DNA of 64,000 nucleotides from Bacteroidales bacterium (GTDB lineage: Bacteria > Bacteroidota > Bacteroidia > Bacteroidales > ML635J-15). The stretch is taken from assembly GCA_017617125.1 (NCBI GenBank), contig JAFZWY010000056.1:1-64000 (forward strand), in the 5' to 3' direction. Of the stretch, positions 1-8,239 are shown in pieces (the first letter of the stretch is position 1; each line of letters begins with the position of its first letter). A model generated the notes under the pieces. That model was not told the DNA's origin, ran no database searches, and saw nothing but the letters and a program-made list of their open reading frames with translations. The position numbers were made by a program, and so were the translations under genes.

Positions 1-56
1 GAATTTATGCACAATCAGCGCGAAGTGAAAATGAAAACTTATAAAAAGGAAAATAA

Positions 57-88
57 AAATACACTGTCGGATATCCGACAGTGTATTT
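57..88 (-). terminator. terminator downstream of thiL
   Basis: A perfect 32-bp palindrome is centred on GATATC with a GC-rich arm (CACTGTCGG). Read on the minus strand it is followed by a T-rich tract (40-60), so it fits an intrinsic terminator for thiL. It may also stop any plus-strand gene entering from the left. Confidence 0.7.
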
Positions 89-93
89 AATTG

Positions 94-101
94 TATCTTT
101 G
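94..101 (+). promoter_or_regulatory. isolated minus-7 box TATCTTTG pointing into the thiL 3' end
   Basis: The sequence TATCTTTG matches the Bacteroidota minus-7 consensus and continues as GTCCC, exactly as in front of tadA. No plus-strand gene follows: any transcript would be antisense to thiL. It could be a chance match or a relic. Confidence 0.3.
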
Positions 102-136
102 TCCCGTAAAAACCTGTAACGGTTATTTAGGACTAG

Positions 137-1177
137 TCAAAAAGCATTCCAGCCCTGGGCCTTCAGTTCAAGTTCAACCCCGTTCTTGGCAACGAACTTT
201 CCGCCCTCCTTCGCATCGCACACATATCCGATAATGGCGACATCATTCATGGTTTCGATAACATCCTTCTTGTCGAGAGGAACGGTAAACAGCAGTTCGT
301 AGTCCTCTCCTCCATTCATAGCCGCTAGGCTCGGGTCGAGACGGAACTTGCTGGAAACATATTCGGTCTGCTCGTGGATAGGAATTTTTTCTTCGTACAC
401 ACGGCAACCTACGCCCGACTCCTTGCATATATGCAGCAATTCCGACGAAAGCCCGTCAGAAATGTCAATCATGGCATTGGGAACAATTCCGCGCTTTGCC
501 AGTTCGCGAACAATGTCGCGGCGAGGTTCCGGCTTCAGCTGCCGCTCGATGACATACTCGTAGCCCTCGAGTTCGGGTTGGGTATCCTTGTCGTCCATGT
601 AGAGTTTTGCTTCTCGTTCCAAGACTTTCAAACCTATGTAGGCCCCACCTAAATCGCCACTTACGCAGATTAGGTCGTTTTTCTTTGCTCCGCTGCGGTA
701 GGCAATGTCTTCTTTCTTTGCTTGTCCTATTGCAGTGATGTTTATGAAAAGTCCCGAAAGCGAACTCGTTGTGTCGCCGCCGATAAGTTCGACATCGAAG
801 CGATCGCAAGCCAGTTTTATGCCTTCGTAAAGCTGTTCCATGGCAGCAACCGAAAACTTGCGGCTTATTGCAACCGATACCGTTATATACTTAGGTGTGC
901 CGTTCATGGCGTAAATGTCGCTAAGATTTACAGCAACAGCTTTGTATCCAAGGTGTTTCAGAGGCGTATAAATCAAGTTGAAGTGAACGCCTTCGACGAG
1001 CAGGTCGGTAGTAACGAGATTGCAGATGTCTCCGCATTCGAATACAGCGCAGTCGTCGCCTATGCCCTTGATAAGGTTCTTGTCGATTACTGTCAAATCC
1101 TTTGTAAGATGGTCTATCAGACCGAATTCTCCGAGTTCGGATATTTCAATCGGTTTCTTGTTTTCCTTTTTGTCCAT
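137..1177 (-). CDS. thiL: thiamine-monophosphate kinase
   Basis: ThiL phosphorylates thiamine monophosphate to the cofactor thiamine diphosphate in the cytoplasm, the last step of thiamine biosynthesis. The 346-residue product has the PurM/AIRS-type layout. GIGDD (about 38-42), the TTDLLVEGVHF segment (56-66), GGDTT (133-137) and DISDGL (238-243) are the metal and nucleotide binding motifs of the family. An in-frame start exists upstream at 1240, but a minus-7 box at 1196-1203 lies between the two, so ATG 1177 (MDKKENKK) is chosen, giving a leader of about 10-20 nt. The gene is transcribed alone, divergently from the secreted-protein/queG pair, and ends at the palindrome at 57-88. No TPP riboswitch fits in the short leader. 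Confidence 0.95.
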   Translation of the reverse strand: MDKKENKKPIEISELGEFGLIDHLTKDLTVIDKNLIKGIGDDCAVFECGDICNLVTTDLLVEGVHFNLIYTPLKHLGYKAVAVNLSDIYAMNGTPKYITVSVAISRKFSVAAMEQLYEGIKLACDRFDVELIGGDTTSSLSGLFINITAIGQAKKEDIAYRSGAKKNDLICVSGDLGGAYIGLKVLEREAKLYMDDKDTQPELEGYEYVIERQLKPEPRRDIVRELAKRGIVPNAMIDISDGLSSELLHICKESGVGCRVYEEKIPIHEQTEYVSSKFRLDPSLAAMNGGEDYELLFTVPLDKKDVIETMNDVAIIGYVCDAKEGGKFVAKNGVELELKAQGWNAF

Positions 1178-1195
1178 GTTGTGAATTTTATTTTG

Positions 1196-1203
1196 CAAAA
1201 ATA
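1196..1203 (-). promoter_or_regulatory. thiL promoter minus-7 box
   Basis: TATTTTTG on the minus strand matches TAnnTTTG and ends 18 bp before the chosen thiL ATG. It rules out the longer reading frame starting at 1240. Confidence 0.7.
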
Positions 1204-1253
1204 TTATTTTTCCAATTCTCAGCATTATGGATAATGCCATTAAAAAATTTTAT

Positions 1254-1261
1254 TACATTTG
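1254..1261 (+). promoter_or_regulatory. promoter minus-7 box for the 1279 gene and queG
   Basis: TACATTTG matches the Bacteroidota minus-7 consensus and lies 17 bp before ATG 1279. The thiL box on the other strand is about 50 bp away, so the two divergent promoters are nearly back to back. Confidence 0.6.
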
Positions 1262-1278
1262 CCATGAGAATTTTTTAC

Positions 1279-2379
1279 ATGAGATTTGGGTTTCGTCATA
1301 TTGCCATAATGTTGCTGTTGGTGATGTTTTGCATTACAGCCAGGTCGCAGGGGATATCGTTCTACAACGACTATCTTGACAACGTATGGGTTTTCGACAA
1401 TGGCAACACCAAGCAAATCGACCACCTGCCCCCCAAGGAATGCGGAGCAGGAAACAAATCGCTGGTATACATCGACAATTCAGGTGGACTGAAGATCTAC
1501 CACAACCGATTTCTCCACAATGCCAGCACCTTCGTGTCGAACTATCTGATTACCGACAACCTCATCAGCTTTACCATGAATACCCAGCTCAAGGTCTTCG
1601 ACGACGGCAATTTGCTCACGCTTTGCGCCAGTGCCGACGAATATTGGGCCAGCGACGATGTCGTGGTGTGGTTCGATGACATGCAGCACATGCTCATGGG
1701 CTACTGGAACGGCAAGAAGTATACTCTTGACGACGTGCTTTCGTCGGGAAAACCATCTAACGTATATGTAGGCAAAAATATTGCCGCATACGTTGATGTG
1801 AACGGATTCCTTAACGCCTTCTATGTAGGTGAGATAGAACAGATAATATACAACAAGAACCTTGGCGGCATAGCGCTTGGGCGCGACATTATAGCCTTTG
1901 TAGATGCCAGCACAGGCACTTTCGAGGCATACTACAGAAAGGACTTTATCAGTCTCGAGGATTTTGCCCCCACCAGTTTCAAGTGTGGCGACGGCTTTGT
2001 GGCATATGTCGATGCATCGTCGTACCTTAAGGTTTTCGAGAATTTCGAAACCCGCACAATCTCGTTCGACGAACCCGACTTCTACGAGGTTACCGACGGA
2101 ATAATGGTATTTGGCGTACAGAACTACTTCAAGGCCTACGTCGACGGCAAGGTGTATACGCTCGAAAGTTTCATCCCCGACAAATATGTGATAAACAACA
2201 AGTCGGTAGCCTACCTCGACCAGATGGGCAACCTGAGATATTTCGACGGCACAAAGACCGAAACCATATCGTACGAAAAAGTTACCGACTTCGACCTTAC
2301 AGGCGATGCCGTAAGATACACTTTCGGAGTGAAGTCGGAATGCATTTATTACAAGGGCAGAACCTACAAAAACGACTAG
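1279..2379 (+). CDS. secreted protein with internal repeats, possible beta-propeller
   Basis: I do not recognise a named family. The 366-residue product has a signal peptide (hydrophobic IAIMLLLVMFCITARSQG, cleavage probably near SQG). The rest is built of degenerate repeats of roughly 40-45 residues with the pattern AYVD..G.LK.F, for example AAYVDVNGFLNAF, AFVDASTGTFEAY, AYVDASSYLKVF and AYLDQMGNLRYF. Seven or eight such units suggest a beta-propeller, which is an inference. In-frame starts at 1234 and 1264 lie before or too close to the minus-7 box at 1254-1261, so ATG 1279 is preferred. The stop at 2377-2379 is 1 bp from the queG ATG, so the two are probably cotranscribed although no functional link is obvious. 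Confidence 0.7.
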   Translation: MRFGFRHIAIMLLLVMFCITARSQGISFYNDYLDNVWVFDNGNTKQIDHLPPKECGAGNKSLVYIDNSGGLKIYHNRFLHNASTFVSNYLITDNLISFTMNTQLKVFDDGNLLTLCASADEYWASDDVVVWFDDMQHMLMGYWNGKKYTLDDVLSSGKPSNVYVGKNIAAYVDVNGFLNAFYVGEIEQIIYNKNLGGIALGRDIIAFVDASTGTFEAYYRKDFISLEDFAPTSFKCGDGFVAYVDASSYLKVFENFETRTISFDEPDFYEVTDGIMVFGVQNYFKAYVDGKVYTLESFIPDKYVINNKSVAYLDQMGNLRYFDGTKTETISYEKVTDFDLTGDAVRYTFGVKSECIYYKGRTYKND

Positions 2380-2380
2380 C

Positions 2381-3268
2381 ATGTTTGTCGATTCCAAATT
2401 AGTGAAGGACATTGCAAAATCGGTAGGTTTCGACGACTGCGGAATCAGCGAAGCATCGGTTGACACCAGCAACATTTCAGCATTAGACAATTGGCTTACG
2501 AAAAACTACAACGCCACCATGTCGTACATGGAACGCAATGTCGACGTGCGCAGCGACTTGCAGTTGCTTGTCGAAGGAGCTAAATCGGTTATTTCGGTGC
2601 TTTATTCGTACAATACCGACGAACATCCCGACCGCACCGACTTCCGCATTGCGAAATACGCTCTTGGCCGCGACTACCATTTCCTTGTAAAGGAAAAACT
2701 GAATGCCATGCTAGCCGAAATAAAGAAGATTTGCCCGCAAGCCGACGGTCGCGCCTTTGTCGACTCGGCGCCGCTGTTCGAAAGATACTTTGCGCAAAAG
2801 TCGGGACTGGGATTCATCGGTAGGAATAGGTGTCTCATAAGTCCAAAATTCGGTTCGTTTGTCTTTATCGGTGAACTCGTTGTCAATTTCGAAAGCGAAT
2901 ACGATGCCCCGCTTTCACAAACTTGCCTTGGCTGCAATGCCTGTATAAAGGCTTGTCCGACAAAGGCCATGACTTTTGATGGAATAAATGCCGCAAAGTG
3001 CATTTCGTACCAGACCATCGAGAAAAAGGATGGCATTGATGAAGATGTAAGAGAAGTAAAGGGCAATCGTATCTATGGCTGCGATGCCTGCCAGGATTGC
3101 TGTCCACATAATTTTTCGTCACCCAAGAAAGATGGAATCATCCTGCCCGAGATAAAGTCGTTCTCGCCCGAAGAACTCGAAGGCATGAGCAATCACCAGT
3201 TTCAGAAAAAATTTGCAGCAACGGCATTGCTCAGAGCCGGAAGGAAGAAAATCCTCGAGAATTTTTGA
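2381..3268 (+). CDS. queG: epoxyqueuosine reductase
   Basis: QueG reduces epoxyqueuosine to queuosine at position 34 of GUN-anticodon tRNAs, using cobalamin and two [4Fe-4S] clusters. The 295-residue protein shows the conserved FVDSAPLFER block (D128 region), the ferredoxin-type cluster C182-x2-C185-x2-C188-x3-C192-P, and the second set around C207 and C234-x2-C237-x2-C240-C241-P. It is at the short end of the family: there is little after the second cluster, so the C-terminal HEAT-like region of longer homologues is missing. It begins 1 bp after the stop of the upstream secreted-protein gene, which suggests translational coupling. Confidence 0.93.
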   Translation: MFVDSKLVKDIAKSVGFDDCGISEASVDTSNISALDNWLTKNYNATMSYMERNVDVRSDLQLLVEGAKSVISVLYSYNTDEHPDRTDFRIAKYALGRDYHFLVKEKLNAMLAEIKKICPQADGRAFVDSAPLFERYFAQKSGLGFIGRNRCLISPKFGSFVFIGELVVNFESEYDAPLSQTCLGCNACIKACPTKAMTFDGINAAKCISYQTIEKKDGIDEDVREVKGNRIYGCDACQDCCPHNFSSPKKDGIILPEIKSFSPEELEGMSNHQFQKKFAATALLRAGRKKILENF

Positions 3269-3539
3269 ATACAGAAAAAGAAATCGTCGCAACGCATTGC
3301 GCCGCTACAAACATTGAACCATCAGGCTCGGCGAAGCCAATTTTTGAACCTTGTACAGTCGCGGCGCGCCACGACCACTACAATTTTGAACCTTGAACCA
3401 GAACGGCGAAGCCCTCAACAACGTTAAACGTGAAACCTGAACGGCGTACTTCGACTGCGCTCAGCACAAGTAGCCCTCAACGAAGTTAAACGTGCGTCAG
3501 CACATAGAAACGCCGTAAGCATAGAACCGGACTTCAGCT
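3269..3539. repeat. intergenic repeat block between queG and a convergent lipoprotein gene
   Basis: No coding potential is seen. The block is a string of modules that recur in this window. 3286-3307 is a palindrome-like unit (CGCAACGCATTGCGCCGCTAC). 3354-3375 is TACAGTCGCGGCGCGCCACG plus AC, which recurs with one change at 56011-56032. ttgaaccttgaacc runs follow, then aacggcgaagccctcaacaacgtt (compare 27043-27080), the CTTCGACTGCGCTCAGCAC element near 3445, and catagaaacg units up to the next gene. Confidence 0.75.
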
Positions 3540-4205
3540 CTAATACGTCCACGAATACAAAATTGTGTCGCCCTGCTCGCAAATATAACTTTTGCTCTTG
3601 TATGTAGATTCGCCCTTGCGAATAAGATATCTGTTTATTGTTATCTCGTCGCCTGCCACTATGTTGCACACAAAACTGTCGTTCACATCCAGACCTTCGA
3701 ACGAATAGTAGTCCGATGAACAGCACTCGGAGCACAATGGATTTATCCCCTGCACTATTACTCGTGCCACATCGTTTTCATCGCCGATATGTACACCATA
3801 TGCATTGCGAATCTTGAATTGAATATATCCGGCTTTCGGGATCGATACATTTTTCTCGTATTCCGATGCAGTTTCTTCCGGCATAAAGTCGACAATATTC
3901 TGGTGATACCCTTCCTTTTCAACCCTCAGGCTGAATACACCTGCAGCAATAGGCTCAAATTCTAGAGAAAATTCTCCATTACTGTCGGTTACCGTAGACA
4001 TATATTTCTCAAAGTTACCCGAGAAATTCCCCGAATTTATTCTTGTTAGGTACAAGTCGACAGTTACATTACCGACAGGTTCACCTGTCGACATATCGGT
4101 AACCTTGCCATATATGTGGTTTTGGTCTTTGTTACAAGAATTTAGCATTGGCACTAACACAACGGAAAGCAATGCAATGAAAAAAATATTTTTTATTCGC
4201 CTCAT
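3540..4205 (-). CDS. lipoprotein with carboxypeptidase-regulatory-like domain
   Basis: The 221-residue protein begins with a lipoprotein signal (FFIALLSVVLVPMLNSCNK, lipid-anchored Cys at about 24). A beta-sandwich segment follows with the typical IYGKVTDMSTGEPVGNVTVDLY opening of CarboxypepD_reg-like domains and a later EFSLEFEPIAAGVFSLRVEKEGY strand pattern. The remainder is not recognised. Such proteins sit on the periplasmic or surface side of the outer membrane in Bacteroidota. It has its own minus-7 box (4246-4253) and is divergent from pepD. Function unknown. Confidence 0.75.
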   Translation of the reverse strand: MRRIKNIFFIALLSVVLVPMLNSCNKDQNHIYGKVTDMSTGEPVGNVTVDLYLTRINSGNFSGNFEKYMSTVTDSNGEFSLEFEPIAAGVFSLRVEKEGYHQNIVDFMPEETASEYEKNVSIPKAGYIQFKIRNAYGVHIGDENDVARVIVQGINPLCSECCSSDYYSFEGLDVNDSFVCNIVAGDEITINRYLIRKGESTYKSKSYICEQGDTILYSWTY

Positions 4206-4245
4206 TTTTTTTGCCGTTAAAATGATATGTATTAATTTCGTTCGT

Positions 4246-4253
4246 CAAAAATA
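4246..4253 (-). promoter_or_regulatory. promoter minus-7 box of the lipoprotein gene
   Basis: TATTTTTG on the minus strand, 40 bp before ATG 4205. Confidence 0.55.
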
Positions 4254-4270
4254 ATAAAAGTTTTTTTACT

Positions 4271-5728
4271 ATGGAAGTTTTAAATAATCTTGAGCCGAAA
4301 AAAGTTTGGCAGTATTTCGAACAGATAACAAAAGTTCCGCGTCCCTCGAAGAAAGAGGAGAAAATGGTGGAATTCCTGATGAAGTTTGCAAAAGACAACA
4401 ACCTGGAAGCACGTCGCGACAAGGTTGGTAACGTTGTAATCCGCAAGTCAGCAACCAAGGGCATGGAAAACCGCAAAACTGTGGTTTTGCAGTCGCACAT
4501 GGACATGGTATGCGAGAAGAACCGTGACGTAAAAATCGACTTCGACAACGAAGGCATCACCCCGTACATCGATGGCGAATGGGTAAAGGCAAAAGGCACA
4601 ACACTTGGTGCCGACGACGGCATTGGCTGCGCAGCCGAAATGGCAATCCTTACCGACGACAGCGTTGAACACGGACCAATAGAATGCCTTTTCACCATCG
4701 ACGAGGAAACTGGTCTTACTGGTGCTTTTGCTCTTGAAGCTGGATTCTTCGATGGCGAAATTCTTCTCAACCTCGACTCCGAGGACGAAGGTGAAATGTT
4801 CATCGGTTGTGCCGGCGGTATCGACACTGTTGCCGACTTCGCATACAAGAAGGAAGCCGTTCCCGAGCACCACGTTGCATACAAGTTCATAATCAACGGA
4901 CTTGCAGGCGGACACAGCGGCGACGAGATAAACAAGGGACTCGGCAACTCCAACAAGATAGCAAACCGCTTCTTGCAGAAGATAACAAGCAAGTATTTTG
5001 CACGTCTCGCACACTTCGACGGTGGCAACAAGCGTAACGCCATTCCTCGTGAGGCAGAATTCATCTTTACCGTAAAGGCCGACTTTGCCGAGGATGTAAG
5101 AAAAGAATTCGCGAAATTCAAGGAAGACATCATTAAGGAAATAAAGATAACCGAACCTAACATCAACATGGAACTTCACGAAGAAGCTATGCCGGCATTC
5201 GTTATCGACGAAGAAACACAGCGCAACCTCGTAATGGCGGTTTCGGCATGTCCTCACGGTGTTCACGCATGGAGCCCTGCAATAAAAGGCTTGGTTGAGA
5301 CATCAACCAACCTCGCATCGGTAAAGTTCTACGACGACAAGATTCAGGTAACCACCAGCCAGCGCAGCTCACTCGAGTCGGGCAAGGAAGACATCAACAC
5401 AATGGTACGTAACGTGTTCCTGCTTGCAGGAGCAAAGGTTGAGTCGGGCGACGGCTACCCAGGTTGGGCACCGAATACCGATTCTGAAATCCTGAAGATT
5501 GTTGTTGCTTCATACGAACGTCTGTTCGGTAAGACTCCAGTTGTACGTGCTATACATGCAGGCCTTGAGTGCGGTCTCTTCCTCGAGAAGTACCCGAAAC
5601 TCGATATGGTTTCGTTCGGACCAACTCTCCGCGGAGTTCACTCTCCCGACGAAAAGGTAGAAATCAAGACCGTGGACATGTGGTACAGACATCTGCTCGA
5701 TGTACTGAAGAACATTCCTACGAAATAG
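4271..5728 (+). CDS. pepD: aminoacyl-histidine dipeptidase (cytosol non-specific dipeptidase)
   Basis: PepD is an M20-family metallopeptidase that cleaves a broad range of dipeptides, including Xaa-His, in the cytoplasm. At 485 residues it has the normal family length. Visible metal and catalytic motifs are SHMDMVCEKN (His76), GADDGIG (Asp115-Asp116), TIDEETGLTGA (Glu145-Glu146) and LNLDSEDEGE. A lid-domain segment GGHSGDEI follows near residue 216, and the C-terminal half completes the peptidase domain. The gene is monocistronic: a terminator lies at 5752-5787 and the divergent neighbour is a lipoprotein. Confidence 0.96.
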   Translation: MEVLNNLEPKKVWQYFEQITKVPRPSKKEEKMVEFLMKFAKDNNLEARRDKVGNVVIRKSATKGMENRKTVVLQSHMDMVCEKNRDVKIDFDNEGITPYIDGEWVKAKGTTLGADDGIGCAAEMAILTDDSVEHGPIECLFTIDEETGLTGAFALEAGFFDGEILLNLDSEDEGEMFIGCAGGIDTVADFAYKKEAVPEHHVAYKFIINGLAGGHSGDEINKGLGNSNKIANRFLQKITSKYFARLAHFDGGNKRNAIPREAEFIFTVKADFAEDVRKEFAKFKEDIIKEIKITEPNINMELHEEAMPAFVIDEETQRNLVMAVSACPHGVHAWSPAIKGLVETSTNLASVKFYDDKIQVTTSQRSSLESGKEDINTMVRNVFLLAGAKVESGDGYPGWAPNTDSEILKIVVASYERLFGKTPVVRAIHAGLECGLFLEKYPKLDMVSFGPTLRGVHSPDEKVEIKTVDMWYRHLLDVLKNIPTK

Positions 5729-5751
5729 ACATACCTAATTTAAAGGAATAC

Positions 5752-5787
5752 AAAAAGAATGCACCTCTTACGATGCATTCTTTTTTT
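5752..5787 (+). terminator. intrinsic terminator after pepD
   Basis: AAAAAGAATGCA and TGCATTCTTTTT form a 12-bp stem around an 11-nt loop, followed by a T run to 5787. Confidence 0.9.
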
Positions 5788-5838
5788 GTTTTCACCATCA
5801 TCAAATCATACACAATATTTATTGCTCTTCAACGTTTC

Positions 5839-5867
5839 TTTGTATTGTATATATTTTGATATTTTTG
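5839..5867 (+). promoter_or_regulatory. promoter of the TonB receptor operon
   Basis: The minus-7 box TATTTTTG is at 5860-5867 and a possible minus-33 TTTG at 5839-5842 (17-bp spacer). The box is 17 bp before ATG 5885, which excludes the longer in-frame start at 5759. Confidence 0.65.
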
Positions 5868-5884
5868 CAGGAAAATTATTTGAC

Positions 5885-8227
5885 ATGAAAATTAGGTATA
5901 TAATACTGATTATTAATATATTTATCTCCGCAATAGCCTTTGGGCAGAAGTATACAATAAGCGGATATGTGCAGGATTCGGCAAGTGGAGAGAAACTTTT
6001 TGGAGCAAACGTATATGATACTCGCTCGCATCTGGGTGTGGCAACTAATGAATACGGATTTTTCAGCCTAACACTTCCGCAGGACAGCGTGAGCCTTGTG
6101 GTTTCGTACATCGGTTACGGTGCATACAGCCACAATTTCTATATCGATCAGGACATCCGCATAAACATAAAGCTCAATTCTGCCAATATGCTGAGCGAGG
6201 TAGTCATTACCGAAAGCAAGTCGGACCAGATGGTGAAGGACGTGCAGATGAGCATTGTACGTTTGCCGGTGGAACAACTGAAAACATTACCAGTGTTCAT
6301 GGGCGAAGCGGATGTTATGAAAACCTTGCAACTTATGCCTGGCGTACAGTCGGGCAACGAAGGCACGAGCGGTATTTATGTACGCGGAGGCGGTCCCGAC
6401 CAGAACCTGATTCTTCTCGACGGCGTGCCAGTATATAACGCCAACCACCTTTTTGGATTCTTCTCGGTGTTCAATCCCGATGCAATTTCTAGTATCAACC
6501 TCATAAAAGGCGGATTCCCAGCACAATATAGTGGACGATTGTCGTCGGTAATCGACATTAGGTTGAAAGAAGGCAACGACAAGAAGTATGGTGGTGAATT
6601 TTCAATCGGCACAATCGCTGCAAAAGTCATGGTGGAAGGTCCAATCTGGAAAGACCACACCTCGTTCATCTTCAGTGCAAGACGCACCTATATAGATGTA
6701 TTGGCAGCTCCTGTTATCGCATTGATTAACAAATATTCGGGCAATAGCGAAAAATTGAAGGCAGGATACTACTTTTACGATGCCAACCTTAAATTGAATC
6801 ACAAGTTCAGCGACAAGGACAGGCTTTTCATAAGCGGTTACTTCGGTCGCGACAAGGCATACATTAAAAACGAAGAGGAGTATTTCTACTACGACACCCT
6901 ATATAACGACAAGTCCGACATGGGGCTGTATTGGGGCAACATCACCACCTCGATGCGTTGGAACCACGTGTTCAACCAGAAGTTATTCTCTAATGTGACG
7001 CTCATATATTCGAACTACAAGTTCGACACCTACATGGAATACGACAACCTGGCAAACAAGCAGTCGATAGAAAAATATTCGTTCGACTACTTCTCTGGCA
7101 TCAACGACTACGGAGCAAAGATCGACCTCAACTACTACCCCGCCTCGAAACACGAACTAAAGCTCGGAGCATCAACCACATACCATGTATTTAAACCCGG
7201 AGTGTCGGTGCTTACACAAACTATAGATACAACTGGCCTTGAAACAAAAATGGGGTCACGCGAAATTTACGGCACCGAAATAAACGTGTACGCATCCGAC
7301 AACATAACTATAACTGGACGACTGAAAGCCGACATAGGTGTAAATTATTCCGGCTTCATAGTGAAGAAAAAATACTACCAGTCGGCAGAGCCGCGCGTGT
7401 CGGCAAGATTCCTGATTAACGAAAACCTGTCGATGAAAGCAGCCTACACAAGGATGGCGCAATATGTCCACTTGCTCACCAACAGCACAATAGGTCTGCC
7501 AACCGACCTTTGGCTTCCGACCACCGACACCATACGTCCGCAGCGAAGCAACCAGGTGGCACTCGGATTTGCCTACAACCTCAAGAATAAGTGGGACTTC
7601 AGCATCGAAGGCTTTTTCAAGGACATGAAAGGTCTGATTGAATACAAGGAAGGAGCAAGTTTCTTCGGTGTATCAGACAATTGGGAATCGAAAATAGAAA
7701 TGGGCCGCGGATGGTCGTATGGAGCCGAGTTCCTTGTTCGTAAGACCACTGGCAAAATCACCGGCTGGATTGGCTATACGCTGTCGTGGGCCTGGAGGCA
7801 GTTCGACAACCTCAACTTCGGAGAAAAGTTCCCATACAAGTACGACCGCCGTCACGACATAGCCATCGCGTTGATTTACAACAAGAGCGAAAACTTCGAT
7901 TTCGGCATGACATGGGTGTTCGGCACAGGCAATGCAGTAACACTCGCCTACGGCCGCTACTTCGGACTCAATGGTGGAGAGATTGGCGAATACGGTGGAC
8001 GAAACTCGTTCAGAGCACCGGCATACCACCGCTTGGACTTCAACTTTAACTTCAAGAAACAAAACAAGTTGGGCGAAAGAATATGGAGCCTTGGCGTTTA
8101 CAATGCATACTGCCGCCAGAATCCGTTCTACCTATATTTCGGCTACGACAACCACGACAACAGATGTCTGAAACAGATAAGCCTGTTCCCGATTATGCCG
8201 TCAATAAAATTCTCACAAACATTCTAA
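5885..8227 (+). CDS. TonB-dependent receptor with N-terminal carboxypeptidase-like domain
   Basis: This is an outer-membrane, TonB-energised transporter of 780 residues. A signal peptide (IILIINIFISAIAFGQ) is followed by a CarboxypepD_reg-like domain (about 24-105, ISGYVQDSASGEKLFGANVY), and a plug domain (about 110-230, containing GIYVRGGGPDQNLILLDGVPVY... and NPDAISSINLIKGGFPAQYSG). The rest is a 22-strand-type barrel rich in alternating aromatic residues that ends in Phe (IKFSQTF). No SusD-type partner is present. Instead a DUF4249 lipoprotein gene follows 12 bp downstream, a known pairing in Bacteroidota, so the substrate is not evidently a glycan and stays unknown. Confidence 0.93.
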   Translation: MKIRYIILIINIFISAIAFGQKYTISGYVQDSASGEKLFGANVYDTRSHLGVATNEYGFFSLTLPQDSVSLVVSYIGYGAYSHNFYIDQDIRINIKLNSANMLSEVVITESKSDQMVKDVQMSIVRLPVEQLKTLPVFMGEADVMKTLQLMPGVQSGNEGTSGIYVRGGGPDQNLILLDGVPVYNANHLFGFFSVFNPDAISSINLIKGGFPAQYSGRLSSVIDIRLKEGNDKKYGGEFSIGTIAAKVMVEGPIWKDHTSFIFSARRTYIDVLAAPVIALINKYSGNSEKLKAGYYFYDANLKLNHKFSDKDRLFISGYFGRDKAYIKNEEEYFYYDTLYNDKSDMGLYWGNITTSMRWNHVFNQKLFSNVTLIYSNYKFDTYMEYDNLANKQSIEKYSFDYFSGINDYGAKIDLNYYPASKHELKLGASTTYHVFKPGVSVLTQTIDTTGLETKMGSREIYGTEINVYASDNITITGRLKADIGVNYSGFIVKKKYYQSAEPRVSARFLINENLSMKAAYTRMAQYVHLLTNSTIGLPTDLWLPTTDTIRPQRSNQVALGFAYNLKNKWDFSIEGFFKDMKGLIEYKEGASFFGVSDNWESKIEMGRGWSYGAEFLVRKTTGKITGWIGYTLSWAWRQFDNLNFGEKFPYKYDRRHDIAIALIYNKSENFDFGMTWVFGTGNAVTLAYGRYFGLNGGEIGEYGGRNSFRAPAYHRLDFNFNFKKQNKLGERIWSLGVYNAYCRQNPFYLYFGYDNHDNRCLKQISLFPIMPSIKFSQTF

Positions 8228-8239
8228 AACAGGAAAGAT

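Larger units (their letters stand above)
1..136. other. window edge: possible 3' end of an upstream gene, then terminator region
   Basis: One plus-strand frame is open from the window edge to a TAA at 42-44 (last residues ...SARSENENL). It could be the tail of an upstream gene, but 13 codons cannot establish that. The rest holds the palindrome at 57-88 and an isolated minus-7-like box at 94-101. No other gene is visible. Confidence 0.25.

Noticed and set aside
1480..2490. Long minus-strand open frame (336 codons) opposite the 1279 gene
   Set aside because: It overlaps a gene with signal peptide, promoter and repeats, and its own product has no family motifs. Such mirror frames recur opposite many genes here owing to codon bias.
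4132..5169. Minus-strand open frame of 345 codons opposite pepD
   Set aside because: pepD is unambiguous on the other strand, and this frame would also overlap the lipoprotein gene. Ser/Arg/Pro-rich product without homology.
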